Positions 1 through 8,360 of a stretch of DNA of 64,000 nt are shown here, piece by piece (within the stretch, counting starts at the first letter, position 1; every line of letters starts with the position of its first letter). The position numbers and the translations under genes were made by a program. Origin of the DNA: Neorhodopirellula pilleata (GTDB lineage Bacteria > Planctomycetota > Planctomycetia > Pirellulales > Pirellulaceae); the NCBI RefSeq assembly GCF_007859915.1, contig NZ_SJPM01000005.1:303122-367121 (forward strand). The letters run 5' to 3'. Under the pieces are notes generated by a model. That model had not been told where the DNA came from, ran no database searches, and saw only the letters and a list, made by a program, of their open reading frames with translations.

Positions 1-38
1 CATTCCAACGCTCCCCTTTTTGATATGAAGAACCAAAT

Positions 39-293
39 ATGAATTTCAACTTTTTCGATTGGCTTCGTGACGGCGTCCGTCAATCCGTGCTGCTAGGCGT
101 TAGTGATGCGGTCGAACAGATCGGTGCTCCGGACCAAAATTCACAGGTAAACCCAGAAATCGCGGCTTTACTCAACGACGCCCCGGCGCGATCGGGCGGC
201 ACGGCGACCGCCAGCCGCAAGCGAGTTGCTCGCAAGGGCGCACCGCAAAAACGCCTCGGAAAATCGCTGCAAGAACTCAATCCGCCCGCCTAG
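39..293 (+). CDS. Small hypothetical protein, stop codon inside a repeat
   Basis: An 84-residue ORF that I do not recognise. The N-terminal half (MNFNFFDWLRDGVRQSVLLG) is mildly amphipathic with aromatic residues; the C-terminal third is rich in Lys, Arg and Ala (ASRKRVARKGAPQKRLGKSL), which could suit nucleic-acid or ribosome contact, but that is only composition. The stop TAG at 291-293 lies within the CTAG that opens the palindromic element at 290-646, so the present C-terminus may be set by insertion of that element. The upstream context is cut by the window edge. It is probably a real gene, because codon use resembles the neighbours and no other long frame competes. Confidence 0.5.
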   Translation: MNFNFFDWLRDGVRQSVLLGVSDAVEQIGAPDQNSQVNPEIAALLNDAPARSGGTATASRKRVARKGAPQKRLGKSLQELNPPA

Positions 294-646
294 TGCTTTG
301 TCCACCCTTTGACTTAAGGGTTGGCAACATTAGCCGTTTGGGCCTAGCGGGCTGTTGATTTAGTTTTCACCGCAACCCGAAGCGTGAGTTTTGAAGTTGC
401 GCTTTTGGCTGTGGCATTGGTTTTTAGTAACCCGAAGCGTGAGCGAGGGATGAGTCAATATTAATAATCCCTCGCTTACGCAGCGGGTTACGAAAAAAGC
501 GCAACTTCAAAAAGCGTGAGCGAGGGATACCTACAAAGGATTTAAGGGCGTTCAATCCCTCGCTGACGCATCGGGTTACGATTTAATCAACAGCCCGCTA
601 GCGTCAAAACGGCTAATCCTAAGATCAAGTTGGAACAAAGCACTAG
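290..646. repeat. Palindromic repeat family 1, full-length copy A
   Basis: The element starts CTAGTGCTTTGTCCA and ends with the inverse (TGGAACAAAGCACTAG). Inside are further inverted pairs: TAGCCGTTT... with ...AAACGGCTAA, and GCGGGCTGTTGATT with AATCAACAGCCCGC. The centre holds two hairpin units whose arms contain CCCGAAGCGTGAGCGAGGGAT. No ORF inside looks like a protein. The nested terminal inverted repeats and CTAG at both ends suggest a MITE-like non-autonomous element with a 4-base CTAG target duplication; this is inferred. Other copies are at 8071, 20485, 30484, 36230, 43051 and 54481. Confidence 0.8.
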
Positions 647-909
647 CAACAGGGCTTTGCGACAATCCGTCGCGTGGTCGTTTTGCTCGGTTTTCTCTCC
701 TTCGGAGGCGTCTTGCCCTCCCGTAGTGGTAAGCTTCCTGACGTTCCGCTACTCTACGGCGAATCTGAACGACGTTTTCCGCTTGAGTAATTAGACTGAA
801 GCTGCGACACTGCTCCGGCCGTGGCTAAGCTCCGTTTGAGCCTTGGCTGAAAGGGCACCTCGATGGAATCCGGTCACTCGCGCCGTCTTCGTATTCGCGA
901 AGGGTAACT
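647..909. other. Intergenic region upstream of the FHA operon
   Basis: About 260 bases between repeat copy A and the FHA gene. A GAAGGG motif at 899-904 sits close before the ATG at 910 and is a plausible ribosome binding site. The region must contain the promoter of the FHA/sigma/hydrolase operon, but I see no convincing -35/-10 pair. No ORF or RNA gene was recognised. Confidence 0.4.
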
Positions 910-1650
910 ATGCAAATCAAACTCCGCGTTCAATCAGGTAGCCATGCAGGCAAAGAAATCGAAGTCAATCAAGACACGTTCTTGATCGGACGAAGCGATT
1001 CGTGCCAGCTGCGTCCCAAGAGTGAATCGGTTAGTCGAAAACACTGTATTCTGGCCATCAAGGACGGTCGAGTCTTGGTCCAGGACCTCAAGAGCCGCAA
1101 CGGAACCTTTGTCAACGAAAAGCGCTTGCCGCCTGATAAGGCCAAAGTGCTCAAGGATGGCGATATCCTGCGAGTCGGCAAGCTGAGTTTCGGGTTGGTA
1201 ATCGAGCATGGCCTGCATGCGGCTAAGAAACCAGAAGTGACCAGCGTCGCCGATGCCGCGGTCCGGACGGCCGCTTCGAACTCCGACGATAGCAAGTTTG
1301 AAGAGGTCGATGTGAGCTCGTGGTTGGATGAAGCCGACGCCATCGACCGTGTTCGCAAAATGAACGACCCCGAGACTCGTCAATTGACATTGCAGGACCA
1401 ACCGTCCGCTCCGGGTGATGAAAGCGACGATTTGTCGGTGAGTGAATCGGTTGCCGGCAAAGACGGGAGTGATCCAGGAAGTTCGGCATCCGAAAACGCT
1501 GGCGAAGAAGCCAATGATAAAAAAGACCGGAAGATCCCCCCGAAAAAGCAGAAGCCTGGCAAATTGCCCGAAACATTCAAAGCGGCCATGCAGGATAACT
1601 CACGTGATGCCGCCGACGATGCTCTCAAGCGATTCTTCAGCGGACGATGA
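910..1650 (+). CDS. FHA domain protein
   Basis: 246 residues. An FHA (phosphothreonine-binding) domain covers about residues 3-95, with the family landmarks LIGRSDSCQL, SVSRKHC and SRNGTFVN. The rest (about 100-246) is acidic, Ser/Asp-rich and probably disordered, ending in a short basic helix (DALKRFFSGR). FHA domains bind phosphothreonine peptides and normally work with Ser/Thr kinases; no kinase is in the window. A GAAGGG ribosome binding site precedes the ATG. The stop overlaps the start of the sigma factor (ATGA at 1647-1650), so the two are translationally coupled, which hints that a phosphorylation signal is tied to the sigma factor. That link is inference. Confidence 0.9.
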   Translation: MQIKLRVQSGSHAGKEIEVNQDTFLIGRSDSCQLRPKSESVSRKHCILAIKDGRVLVQDLKSRNGTFVNEKRLPPDKAKVLKDGDILRVGKLSFGLVIEHGLHAAKKPEVTSVADAAVRTAASNSDDSKFEEVDVSSWLDEADAIDRVRKMNDPETRQLTLQDQPSAPGDESDDLSVSESVAGKDGSDPGSSASENAGEEANDKKDRKIPPKKQKPGKLPETFKAAMQDNSRDAADDALKRFFSGR

Positions 1651-2636
1651 GCGTTTCATCGGATCCAGTTTCGACGTTCGCATGTCACGGTGAATCGACC
1701 GCAGTCGCTGAATTGTTCGGCCGGCACCGGGAGATGGTTTATCGAGTCTGCATGAGGTTCCTGGGGCATCACCATGATGCCGAAGATGTCACCCAAGAAA
1801 CATTTCACCGGGCCGCCGCTTCGATTAATCGCTGGGATCCGCAACGGCCGATCGAACCGTGGTTGGCAACGATCGCCGGAAATCGATGCCGAACCCTGTT
1901 GTCGCGTCGTCGTCGCGAGACGAACGTCCAATCGATCGATGAACTTCCCGCCAACCTGTTGCCGATCGGCACGGCCGACTCAACGTCCAGCGAATCGTCC
2001 GTCGTATTGGACGAGTGGCTCCACCACGCTCTTGCCGAGCTGCCCGATCACCAACGCCGCGCATTCGAGCTGATTCATCGCGACAACCTGTCCTACCCAC
2101 AAGCCGCCGACCGTATGGGGCGTTCGACCGGGACGATCAAAACATGGGTCCGTCGCGCCCGGATGCTCGTTCGCGAACGGGGACGTCGTGAAGGCATCGG
2201 AATCCTGACCGCGTCGGTCGCGTCGATTCTGTTCGTCGTGTTCGGCTGGTTCACCCCGGAACCGACCGCTGTTACGCAACTACCGGCCGGCCACTTGCTG
2301 CACTCGAGCGGCCCGGCGGGCGAGAGCTCGGTCTCCACCGAGGTCGATTGGCAATACGCGTCCCTGCAAGCGTTCAGTGTTGCTGACATTGACTTTGAGT
2401 CGATCGAGATGATGCCGGCGGGGGCCATTCCGATCGAACTTTGGATCGAGCAAACTTCGCCCATTCTCGGCGAACTTCAACAAGGCGTCGCACCGGTCGG
2501 GCGTACCCTGCGTAATGTCTTCATGCTCTTCACGTATGCTTCGCCAACCGTATACCCGACATCAAATGCCGCTGACACGTCGGACGCGGTTGGCGACTTG
2601 GACACGCTTCCAATGTCCGATTTCCGTCAAACCTAA
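1647..2636 (+). CDS. ECF-type sigma factor with a C-terminal transmembrane tail
   Basis: 329 residues. Sigma-70 region 2 is at about 22-92 (AEDVTQETF is the usual core-binding motif) and region 4, a helix-turn-helix, at about 127-180 (ELPDHQRRAF, TGTIKTWVRRAR). ECF factors normally stop there near 190 residues. This one continues with a hydrophobic segment at about 185-203 and roughly 125 further residues, which would lie outside the cytoplasmic membrane. Such a tail could sense a signal or tether the factor in place of a separate anti-sigma factor; none is seen nearby. It is coupled to the FHA gene by a 4-base overlap and to the next gene by TAATG. Target promoters are unknown. Confidence 0.88.
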   Translation: MSVSSDPVSTFACHGESTAVAELFGRHREMVYRVCMRFLGHHHDAEDVTQETFHRAAASINRWDPQRPIEPWLATIAGNRCRTLLSRRRRETNVQSIDELPANLLPIGTADSTSSESSVVLDEWLHHALAELPDHQRRAFELIHRDNLSYPQAADRMGRSTGTIKTWVRRARMLVRERGRREGIGILTASVASILFVVFGWFTPEPTAVTQLPAGHLLHSSGPAGESSVSTEVDWQYASLQAFSVADIDFESIEMMPAGAIPIELWIEQTSPILGELQQGVAPVGRTLRNVFMLFTYASPTVYPTSNAADTSDAVGDLDTLPMSDFRQT

Positions 2637-5188
2637 TGATCTTCCGGCCCTTCGTCCTCACGTGCAGACATCGGTTGCGCCAACTGGCGACGGCCGCTTG
2701 GTTGATAGCAGGTTGTTGGATCGCCGGTCCGGCGGAAGCGGAAAAGCTGATTCCATTGCGAAACGGGCTAACCCTCCGTGGCATCTACCTCGAAGTCGCA
2801 ACCCTGAACGAAAATGCGTTTTCGCTTGGTGCCGACGGCGGACTACAAAACCGTCCGATTTGGATGGTCGATGACGGTTTGCGGCGGACCTACGTTCATC
2901 GCCGAGGCATGATCAACGCCGAACCGGCCGACGTCCCCGATCTAGGATTGCGGATCGAGTTTGTTCAACCCACGCCCGACGGGGGCGATGAAGTTGGTTC
3001 GATCGGACAAATTCTCGGCGTGACCCCATTGAACGAATATGGTCGTCGCCAGATCACCGTTCGTGGCGTCGACGGGACGCCGACGGTGCTGCATCAAGGC
3101 TTGACCGAACTGACCGCTCGATATGCCAAGCTCGAGGGCCTCAAAGCGGAACGGTCGATCAAATTGGACATGCGGATCGCCACCGAGTCCATCGACACGC
3201 CGGCGCTGATGCGGATCTTTCGCAAACGTCTGGACCAAAGCAACCCAGACCAGCGGCTGGAGATGGTCCGGTTTTTCATCGAATCGGAACGCTACGGCGA
3301 CGCACGACGCGAACTGCAAGCGATCCTGGATCAGTTCCCCGGTGAAGTCGAATTGAAACCGCAACTGACCGCGTTAGTCGAACGTCAAGCCATGCAATTG
3401 ATCGAACAGGCTCAGATACGTCGCGAATCCGGTCAGCCTCAACTAGCGAGAACCATCTTAGAAAAGTTTCCGCTCGATCGCGTCGGACGCGTGACCCGAC
3501 TACGAGTCGAAGACGAGTTATCGAAAATCGATCAAGGGACAACGCAACGAAACGAAATCATCGATCGTCTTGGCAAATTGGTCGCCGGTTTGCCTGCCGC
3601 TCAATCGGACGCACTCAAGGACATCGTTGCCGAAATCGACGCGAAGCTTACCGTCGATACCCTGCCAAGGTTGAGCGATTTTGTTCGCGCCGGTTCCAAC
3701 GAGGCCGTCCCCGATCACCAGCGAGTTGCGTTGGCGGTCGCCGGTTGGATCTTGGGCAATGGTTCCGGTGAAACAAACTTAAAGCTGGCGATGTCGTTGA
3801 TCGAAGTTCGTGACTTGGTTCAGCAGTACTTGGCCCATCCCGATCAGGCGGCCCGCGCTCAAATTCTTGAAAAGTTGGGGCCGCTTGAAGCGGCCCGTGC
3901 CGAGAACATCGCCAAACTACTGCCGCTGATTCCGCCTCCGCTGGCGAGCGAACAGGCGATCGAGATCGACCGCAACCTGAACCGCCAGCCAGACAATGCA
4001 CCGGAGTCACCGACCATCAACGGACATCCGATGCCGCTGGGAGCGGTCGCCGATGATCGCATCGAGGGGATGTTCCATGTCGGGGCCGATTACATCGTGC
4101 AATTGCCGCCCGAGTACGACCCGCTGCGACCTTATCCGTGCGTCGTCGCCTTGCACGCCGCCGGTGCTCCTGCGGAAACCCAATTGAATTGGTGGTCGGG
4201 AGTCGCGACGGAGCAGTTCCTGCCCCTTGGTTCAAAGGACCAAGGCAACTCAGCAGAGGCTGCGCAACCGGAACCGGCCGAACCCGAGGTCGCCCCGCCA
4301 CCACAACCCAAAGCGATGCGATTGGGCCAGTCGATTCGGCACGGGTTCATCGTCGTTGCGCCACGCTGGACGCGTCCTGGGCAGCGAGATTACGAATACA
4401 CCGGGCGCGAACATGACGCGATATTGTCGAGTGTCCGCAGTGCGATGCGGCGTTTCTCGATCGACGCCGATCGATTGTTCATTGCCGGTCACGGTGCCGG
4501 AGGGGCGGCCGCCTGGGACGTTGCCTTGTCCCATCCCGATTTATGGGCGGGTATGATTTCGATCAGCGCCGAACCACAAAAGACATTAACGCACTACGAC
4601 CCCAACGCGGTTCATGTGCCGGTCTACATCGTGATGGGCGAAAAGGACGGCCGGCCGCTCAAACGCAACGGTGCCGTCTACGACGACTACATGTCGTACA
4701 AACACGACGCGATGGTGGTCATGTATCGTGGACGGGGGAAGGAGTTTTTCTACGAAGAAAGCGACCGGATTTTTGAGTGGATGTCGACTCCGTTCCATCA
4801 ACGCGCCAAGATCCCTCAGGAACTGGAACTCGTTTCGATGCGCGCGGGCGATCGATTCTTTTGGTGGTTGGAATGGGACGAATCGTTGCCCAGCGCGATC
4901 ATGGATCCCATCCTGTGGGATGAAAACCCTCGGATCGCCCACGCGGATATCAAAGCGGTCATCGGAGCCAACAACGAGGTCCGCATCTCTCAAGGGCCAG
5001 CGAAAGCGTTCACGGTGTGGCTGACCCCTCAGATACCGCAATTGAATTTCTCTGAACCGATCGCAATCCGCTATGGAACCCGCCGCAACGACTTTCGGTT
5101 TGACGGTGAGTTCGCCACGATGCTCGAAGACGTCCGCACCCGCGCCGACCGCACCCGCCCGTTTTGGGGAAAGGTCAGCGTGCCCTAA
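2636..5188 (+). CDS. Secreted protein with a degenerate alpha/beta-hydrolase domain
   Basis: 850 residues. Residues 1-36 look like a Sec signal peptide ending AGPAEA. The middle (about 180-420) is helical and charged, with TPR-like spacing. An alpha/beta-hydrolase domain of the dienelactone hydrolase/esterase type follows at about 475-735 (YPCVVALHAAG, GFIVVAPRW, LFIAGHGAGG, VPVYIVMGEKDG). The nucleophile elbow reads GHGAGG near residue 620, with Gly where catalytic Ser is expected, and the usual Gly-His near 700 reads GRGKEFF, so the His also appears to be missing. It is therefore probably a non-catalytic fold used for binding. The ATG overlaps the sigma factor stop (TAATG), placing it in the same operon. 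Confidence 0.75.
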   Translation: MIFRPFVLTCRHRLRQLATAAWLIAGCWIAGPAEAEKLIPLRNGLTLRGIYLEVATLNENAFSLGADGGLQNRPIWMVDDGLRRTYVHRRGMINAEPADVPDLGLRIEFVQPTPDGGDEVGSIGQILGVTPLNEYGRRQITVRGVDGTPTVLHQGLTELTARYAKLEGLKAERSIKLDMRIATESIDTPALMRIFRKRLDQSNPDQRLEMVRFFIESERYGDARRELQAILDQFPGEVELKPQLTALVERQAMQLIEQAQIRRESGQPQLARTILEKFPLDRVGRVTRLRVEDELSKIDQGTTQRNEIIDRLGKLVAGLPAAQSDALKDIVAEIDAKLTVDTLPRLSDFVRAGSNEAVPDHQRVALAVAGWILGNGSGETNLKLAMSLIEVRDLVQQYLAHPDQAARAQILEKLGPLEAARAENIAKLLPLIPPPLASEQAIEIDRNLNRQPDNAPESPTINGHPMPLGAVADDRIEGMFHVGADYIVQLPPEYDPLRPYPCVVALHAAGAPAETQLNWWSGVATEQFLPLGSKDQGNSAEAAQPEPAEPEVAPPPQPKAMRLGQSIRHGFIVVAPRWTRPGQRDYEYTGREHDAILSSVRSAMRRFSIDADRLFIAGHGAGGAAAWDVALSHPDLWAGMISISAEPQKTLTHYDPNAVHVPVYIVMGEKDGRPLKRNGAVYDDYMSYKHDAMVVMYRGRGKEFFYEESDRIFEWMSTPFHQRAKIPQELELVSMRAGDRFFWWLEWDESLPSAIMDPILWDENPRIAHADIKAVIGANNEVRISQGPAKAFTVWLTPQIPQLNFSEPIAIRYGTRRNDFRFDGEFATMLEDVRTRADRTRPFWGKVSVP

Positions 5189-5204
5189 TCGTCCGATGAT
5201 TTCC

Positions 5205-6149
5205 CTAGTCTTCCGATGATTGCGGCGGCGGCTCGAAAGCAAACTCCTGCCATTTGATCGCTTTGTCCATCGGCACGATTTGCAGGATCAAGAAGCCGTT
5301 CTGATACAAGCGAACCGTGCCGGTCGATTGGCTGACCACGACCGAAACAGCCTTGGACTTGCGAGTGATGGCGGCGGCGGCCCAGTGCCGCGAGCCGAGG
5401 CCCTTGGTCATCTTGAGGTCTTCATGGGTGACTTCCAACATTTGTCGACTGCGTTCGATCACGCCATCGGCGGTCACCACGAACGCACCGTCAAGCTGGG
5501 CCACTTCTTTGGCGTCTTCCTGGACTTTGGGATCCAGCAAGTTGCGATGTTTCTTGTTGTAACCGCGAAACGGGTCGACGCCGCTGTCATTGGCGTGTTC
5601 GAGAACCTTGCGAGTGTCGCCGACAACAAACATGGTGCCGACCGGTTTGCCTTCGCGGCCTTCCCGACCGATCTGCGATGCCAAATCCACAACCGCTTTG
5701 ATCGTCTTCAGAGGCACGCTGGACTCGAGTGTCTGCAGATCGCGGACGGTAAACCGCCGCATCCGTTCATCGAGTTGCAGGTGACTGATCGAATCCAAAC
5801 GCCCTTGTTGAAAGCCGCTGTAAACCGCGACGACCTCTCCGTTGGTGCGGATCAATTCGTCCGCAGCGGCTTCGAGCAAGGCTTCCTGCAGCCGTTCCAA
5901 CAACGGCGCTTTTTCCTTGTTCAAGGCCAGTGGTTTGAGCCCTGCCTCGGCGGCACCGTCGAGGTCCTCGAGCGTATCAACGGCGACGATCACCACATTC
6001 TTCCCCGATTCGGCAAGCTCCGAAATGCGTTTCCAATCGGTGCTCCCGTCGAGCAACAGCAAGATCGCGTCCGCTCCCCGGTCCTCTTTCAACGCGACCC
6101 CCGCGCGAATCATCGACGCGTTGTGTTTGGTCAATCGTTGAGTCGCCAT
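5205..6149 (-). CDS. Diadenylate cyclase (DisA_N/DAC domain) protein
   Basis: 314 residues. The C-terminal half carries the two signatures of diadenylate cyclases that make c-di-AMP from two ATP: LDGAFVVTADG (DGA at 220-222) and GLGSRHWAAAAIT (RH at 254-255; most enzymes have RHR, here RHW). The N-terminal 100 residues resemble no cyclase partner I know and include an alpha/beta segment (KNVVIVAVDTLEDL). There is no membrane segment like CdaA and no DisA helix-hairpin-helix, so the architecture differs from the standard classes. Its start lies about 275 bases from floA, on the opposite strand. It ends 16 bases from the convergent hydrolase gene. Confidence 0.8.
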   Translation of the reverse strand: MATQRLTKHNASMIRAGVALKEDRGADAILLLLDGSTDWKRISELAESGKNVVIVAVDTLEDLDGAAEAGLKPLALNKEKAPLLERLQEALLEAAADELIRTNGEVVAVYSGFQQGRLDSISHLQLDERMRRFTVRDLQTLESSVPLKTIKAVVDLASQIGREGREGKPVGTMFVVGDTRKVLEHANDSGVDPFRGYNKKHRNLLDPKVQEDAKEVAQLDGAFVVTADGVIERSRQMLEVTHEDLKMTKGLGSRHWAAAAITRKSKAVSVVVSQSTGTVRLYQNGFLILQIVPMDKAIKWQEFAFEPPPQSSED

Positions 6150-6344
6150 CAGTCAATTCGATCGGGAAAGAGGAATCTCAAGGTTGGTGTTGCCGTTTCC
6201 AGTCTAACCAACGTTCCAAAAAAACGTAGGCCGCAGCGAACCGCTTTACCGCACTTCTGGCTGGAACCTTCCAGAAATCCTCACCGGCGAGCTGCACAAC
6301 ACGCCCGCTCGCCGTTCCGCTAGAATCGAATGCCCCACCGATTC

Positions 6345-6420
6345 TCCACTCTCCACTCCCCACTCCCCACTCTTCACTCTTCACTCTTCACTCTTCACTC
6401 TTCACTCTTCACTCTTCAAT
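6345..6420. repeat. Heptanucleotide tandem repeat before floA
   Basis: Eleven pyrimidine-rich 7-base units run up to the start of floA: CTCCACT twice, CCCCACT twice, CTTCACT six times, then CTTCAAT followed by TCCC and the ATG at 6425. The array lies where a ribosome binding site should be, and no Shine-Dalgarno sequence is present. Related arrays are at 27706 (diverged) and 36451 (also touching a start codon). It resembles the short tandemly repeated heptanucleotides known from cyanobacterial intergenic DNA. Slippage changing copy number would shift the leader by 7 bases without altering the protein. Confidence 0.9.
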
Positions 6421-6424
6421 TCCC

Positions 6425-7480
6425 ATGCTCGCTCAATTCGAAAACATCAACACCTGGGTACTCGGTGGCGCGCTGGTCGTCTTCGCCGTCTTCCTCGTCA
6501 TCTTCTTTGTCTTCGCCACCTATTTCGGATTATGGATTCAGTCGCTGCTGACCGGGTCGAACATCGGGTTTTCGAATCTGATCGCGATGACGTTTCGTAA
6601 AGTCAATACCCGCGCGATCGTCCGCAGCAAGATCATGGCGACCCAGGCCGGCTTGAACGATCCGGAACTGACGGCGGGGGCATTGGAGGCTCATTACCTC
6701 GCCGGTGGTAATGTCCAACAGGTGATCCGAGCCTTGATCGCGGCGAAGAAGGCCAAGACGATTTCGTTGACCTTCCGCGAGGCGACTGCCATCGATTTGG
6801 CCGGACGCGACGTTTTGGAGTCGGTGCAGACGAGCGTCTATCCCAAAGTCATCGACTGTCCTCCCCGAGGTGCGACCAAGCCCTCGCTCGACGCCGTCGC
6901 AAGGGACGGGATTCAATTAAAGGTCAAGGCTCGCGTAACCGTGCGGGCAAACCTGCAGCAGCTCATCGGCGGGGCAACCGAGGAAACGATCATCGCGCGG
7001 GTGGGCGAAGGAATCGTCAGCGCGATCGGTAGCGCGGCCAGCCACAAAGCGGTGCTCGAGAACCCGGACATCATCAGCAAAGCCGTGCTCGCGAAGAAAC
7101 TGGATTCGCAAACCGCGTTCGAAATCGTTTCGATCGATATTGCCGATATTGACGTCGGTGCCAACATCGGTGCCCGATTGCAAGCCGACCAAGCGGAAGC
7201 CGACACCGCCGTCGCTCGGGCCAACGCCGAAAGCAAACGCGCCTCGGCCGTCGCCGAGGAACAGGAAATGCAAGCTAGGATCGAGCAAAGTCGGGCGGAA
7301 GTCGTTGAAGCCGAGGCGGCAGTGCCGCGAGCGGTGGCTGAAGCGTTCCGGTCGGGGCGGTTGATGATCATGGACTATTACAAATTGCAAAACGTCGCCG
7401 CCGATACCGAAATGCGCAAATCGCTCGCCGGACAAGGTATCGAATCGGCGAACATCAACGCACATCATCACCAAGCATAA
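6425..7480 (+). CDS. floA: Flotillin-like protein FloA
   Basis: 351 residues, close to the usual FloA/YqfA length. A membrane-inserting hydrophobic segment covers about residues 13-38, followed by the SPFH/flotillin region (NIGFSNLIAMTFRKVN, VQQVIRALIAAKKA) and an Ala/Glu-rich coiled coil at about 250-310. FloA proteins form foci in the cytoplasmic membrane and scaffold functional membrane microdomains. It is followed after 9 bases by an uncharacterised acidic protein, probably in the same operon, and is divergent from the diadenylate cyclase gene. The leader is the heptamer array described separately. Confidence 0.92.
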   Translation: MLAQFENINTWVLGGALVVFAVFLVIFFVFATYFGLWIQSLLTGSNIGFSNLIAMTFRKVNTRAIVRSKIMATQAGLNDPELTAGALEAHYLAGGNVQQVIRALIAAKKAKTISLTFREATAIDLAGRDVLESVQTSVYPKVIDCPPRGATKPSLDAVARDGIQLKVKARVTVRANLQQLIGGATEETIIARVGEGIVSAIGSAASHKAVLENPDIISKAVLAKKLDSQTAFEIVSIDIADIDVGANIGARLQADQAEADTAVARANAESKRASAVAEEQEMQARIEQSRAEVVEAEAAVPRAVAEAFRSGRLMIMDYYKLQNVAADTEMRKSLAGQGIESANINAHHHQA

Positions 7481-7489
7481 GGTGACACC

Positions 7490-7939
7490 ATGCCGCAACC
7501 TAATCACACCAACGAACTCGAAGAGTTTCTTCGCAAGACGGCTGAAATTCGCCAACGTAAGACGTTCGCGGAGAGAGTCGAAACCGAGGAGTTGCGACAA
7601 AACCAAACGCCGAAGCGACCCGAGTACACCAACGCCCGCCGCGAACGAATGACCGATTCGGATCGTTTTCGACACGACGAAATCGATGCCGTGATCATCG
7701 ATGCGGACGACGACGAGGATAACATCGCCATTGCGGTCGAAATTATCGACGAGGACGAGCCACGCCTTCGCAGTCGTGACACACCCACGATCGGACACGT
7801 GCATAAGGAACATGGCGGACCGAACGCACTGCCGACGAGCCAGGATGTCACGATCGAAACTCTTAAAGCCATGCTCCATAGCCCCACAGGACTACGACAA
7901 GCATTTCTTATTCAGGAAATCTTCAAGCGTCCGTTCTAA
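7490..7939 (+). CDS. Hypothetical hydrophilic protein downstream of floA
   Basis: 149 residues without signal peptide or membrane segment. The N-terminal part is charged and probably coiled coil (ELEEFLRKTAEIRQRKTFAE). The middle is strongly acidic (DAVIIDADDDEDNIAIAVEI). The C-terminus (VTIETLKAMLHSPTGLRQAF) looks folded and helical, and ends IFKRPF. I do not recognise a family. It starts 9 bases after the floA stop, so co-transcription and a role linked to the FloA membrane domains are likely. A strong stem-loop follows at 7992-8047. Confidence 0.7.
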   Translation: MPQPNHTNELEEFLRKTAEIRQRKTFAERVETEELRQNQTPKRPEYTNARRERMTDSDRFRHDEIDAVIIDADDDEDNIAIAVEIIDEDEPRLRSRDTPTIGHVHKEHGGPNALPTSQDVTIETLKAMLHSPTGLRQAFLIQEIFKRPF

Positions 7940-7991
7940 AGCCGAACCAATCCCACTCGCGTCTTGTTCCAACGTTAAGTTCGGGTTGGCT

Positions 7992-8047
7992 GTAGTGGAT
8001 CTTGTTAAAGATCCGACCGCTACAGGATCTTTAACAAGATCCACTAC
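7992..8047. terminator. Perfect 23-bp hairpin downstream of the floA operon
   Basis: The arms 7992-8014 (starting GTAGTGGATCTTG) and 8025-8047 are perfect inverse complements over 23 bases, with a 10-base loop (GACCGCTACA). The hairpin lies 52 bases after the stop of the preceding gene and ends transcription units on neither side with an obvious U-tract, so it could be a terminator, an RNA-stability hairpin or another palindromic repeat. Confidence 0.55.
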
Positions 8048-8070
8048 CCTAACTTTTAGCTGTCACAGAC

Positions 8071-8325
8071 CTAGTGCTTTGTCCAACTTTAAATTTAGGG
8101 TTAGCCGTTTTGGCGCTAGCCACGGTTCCGTCGCAAAAACCGGGGCTAGCGGGCTGTTGATTTAGTCCTCATCAAAACCCGAAGCGTGAGCGAGGGATAC
8201 TTACAAAGGAATTAATGGCGATGAATCCCTCGCTCACGCTTCGGGTTACGATTAAATCAACACGCCGCTAGCGCTCAAACGGCTAGTGTTGCCGACCCTA
8301 AAGTTGAATCTTGACAAAGCACTAG
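8071..8325. repeat. Palindromic repeat family 1, full-length copy B
   Basis: It begins CTAGTGCTTTGTCCAAC and ends GACAAAGCACTAG, matching the ends of copy A at 290-646. Internal inverted pairs are GCGGGCTGTTGATTTA with TAAATCAACACGCCGC and a central hairpin with CCCGAAGCGTGAGCGAGGGA arms. It is about 100 bases shorter than copy A because it has one central hairpin rather than two. CTAG at both ends fits a CTAG target duplication. Confidence 0.8.
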
Positions 8326-8360
8326 GGTAGAAGGTTGCTGCCCGCCCGCCGTTAAGGAAG

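Noticed and set aside
290..646. Possible insertion sequence with a gene inside
   Set aside because: Too short and without a transposase-like frame; treated as a non-autonomous repeat.
5220..6323. 367-residue open frame on the plus strand
   Set aside because: Antisense shadow of the diadenylate cyclase gene; the minus-strand protein has clear DGA and RH motifs.
6345..6420. Possible CRISPR array
   Set aside because: Units are 7 bases with no spacers; this is a microsatellite.
6917..7879. 320-residue open frame on the minus strand
   Set aside because: Antisense of floA and the following gene; no protein-like pattern.
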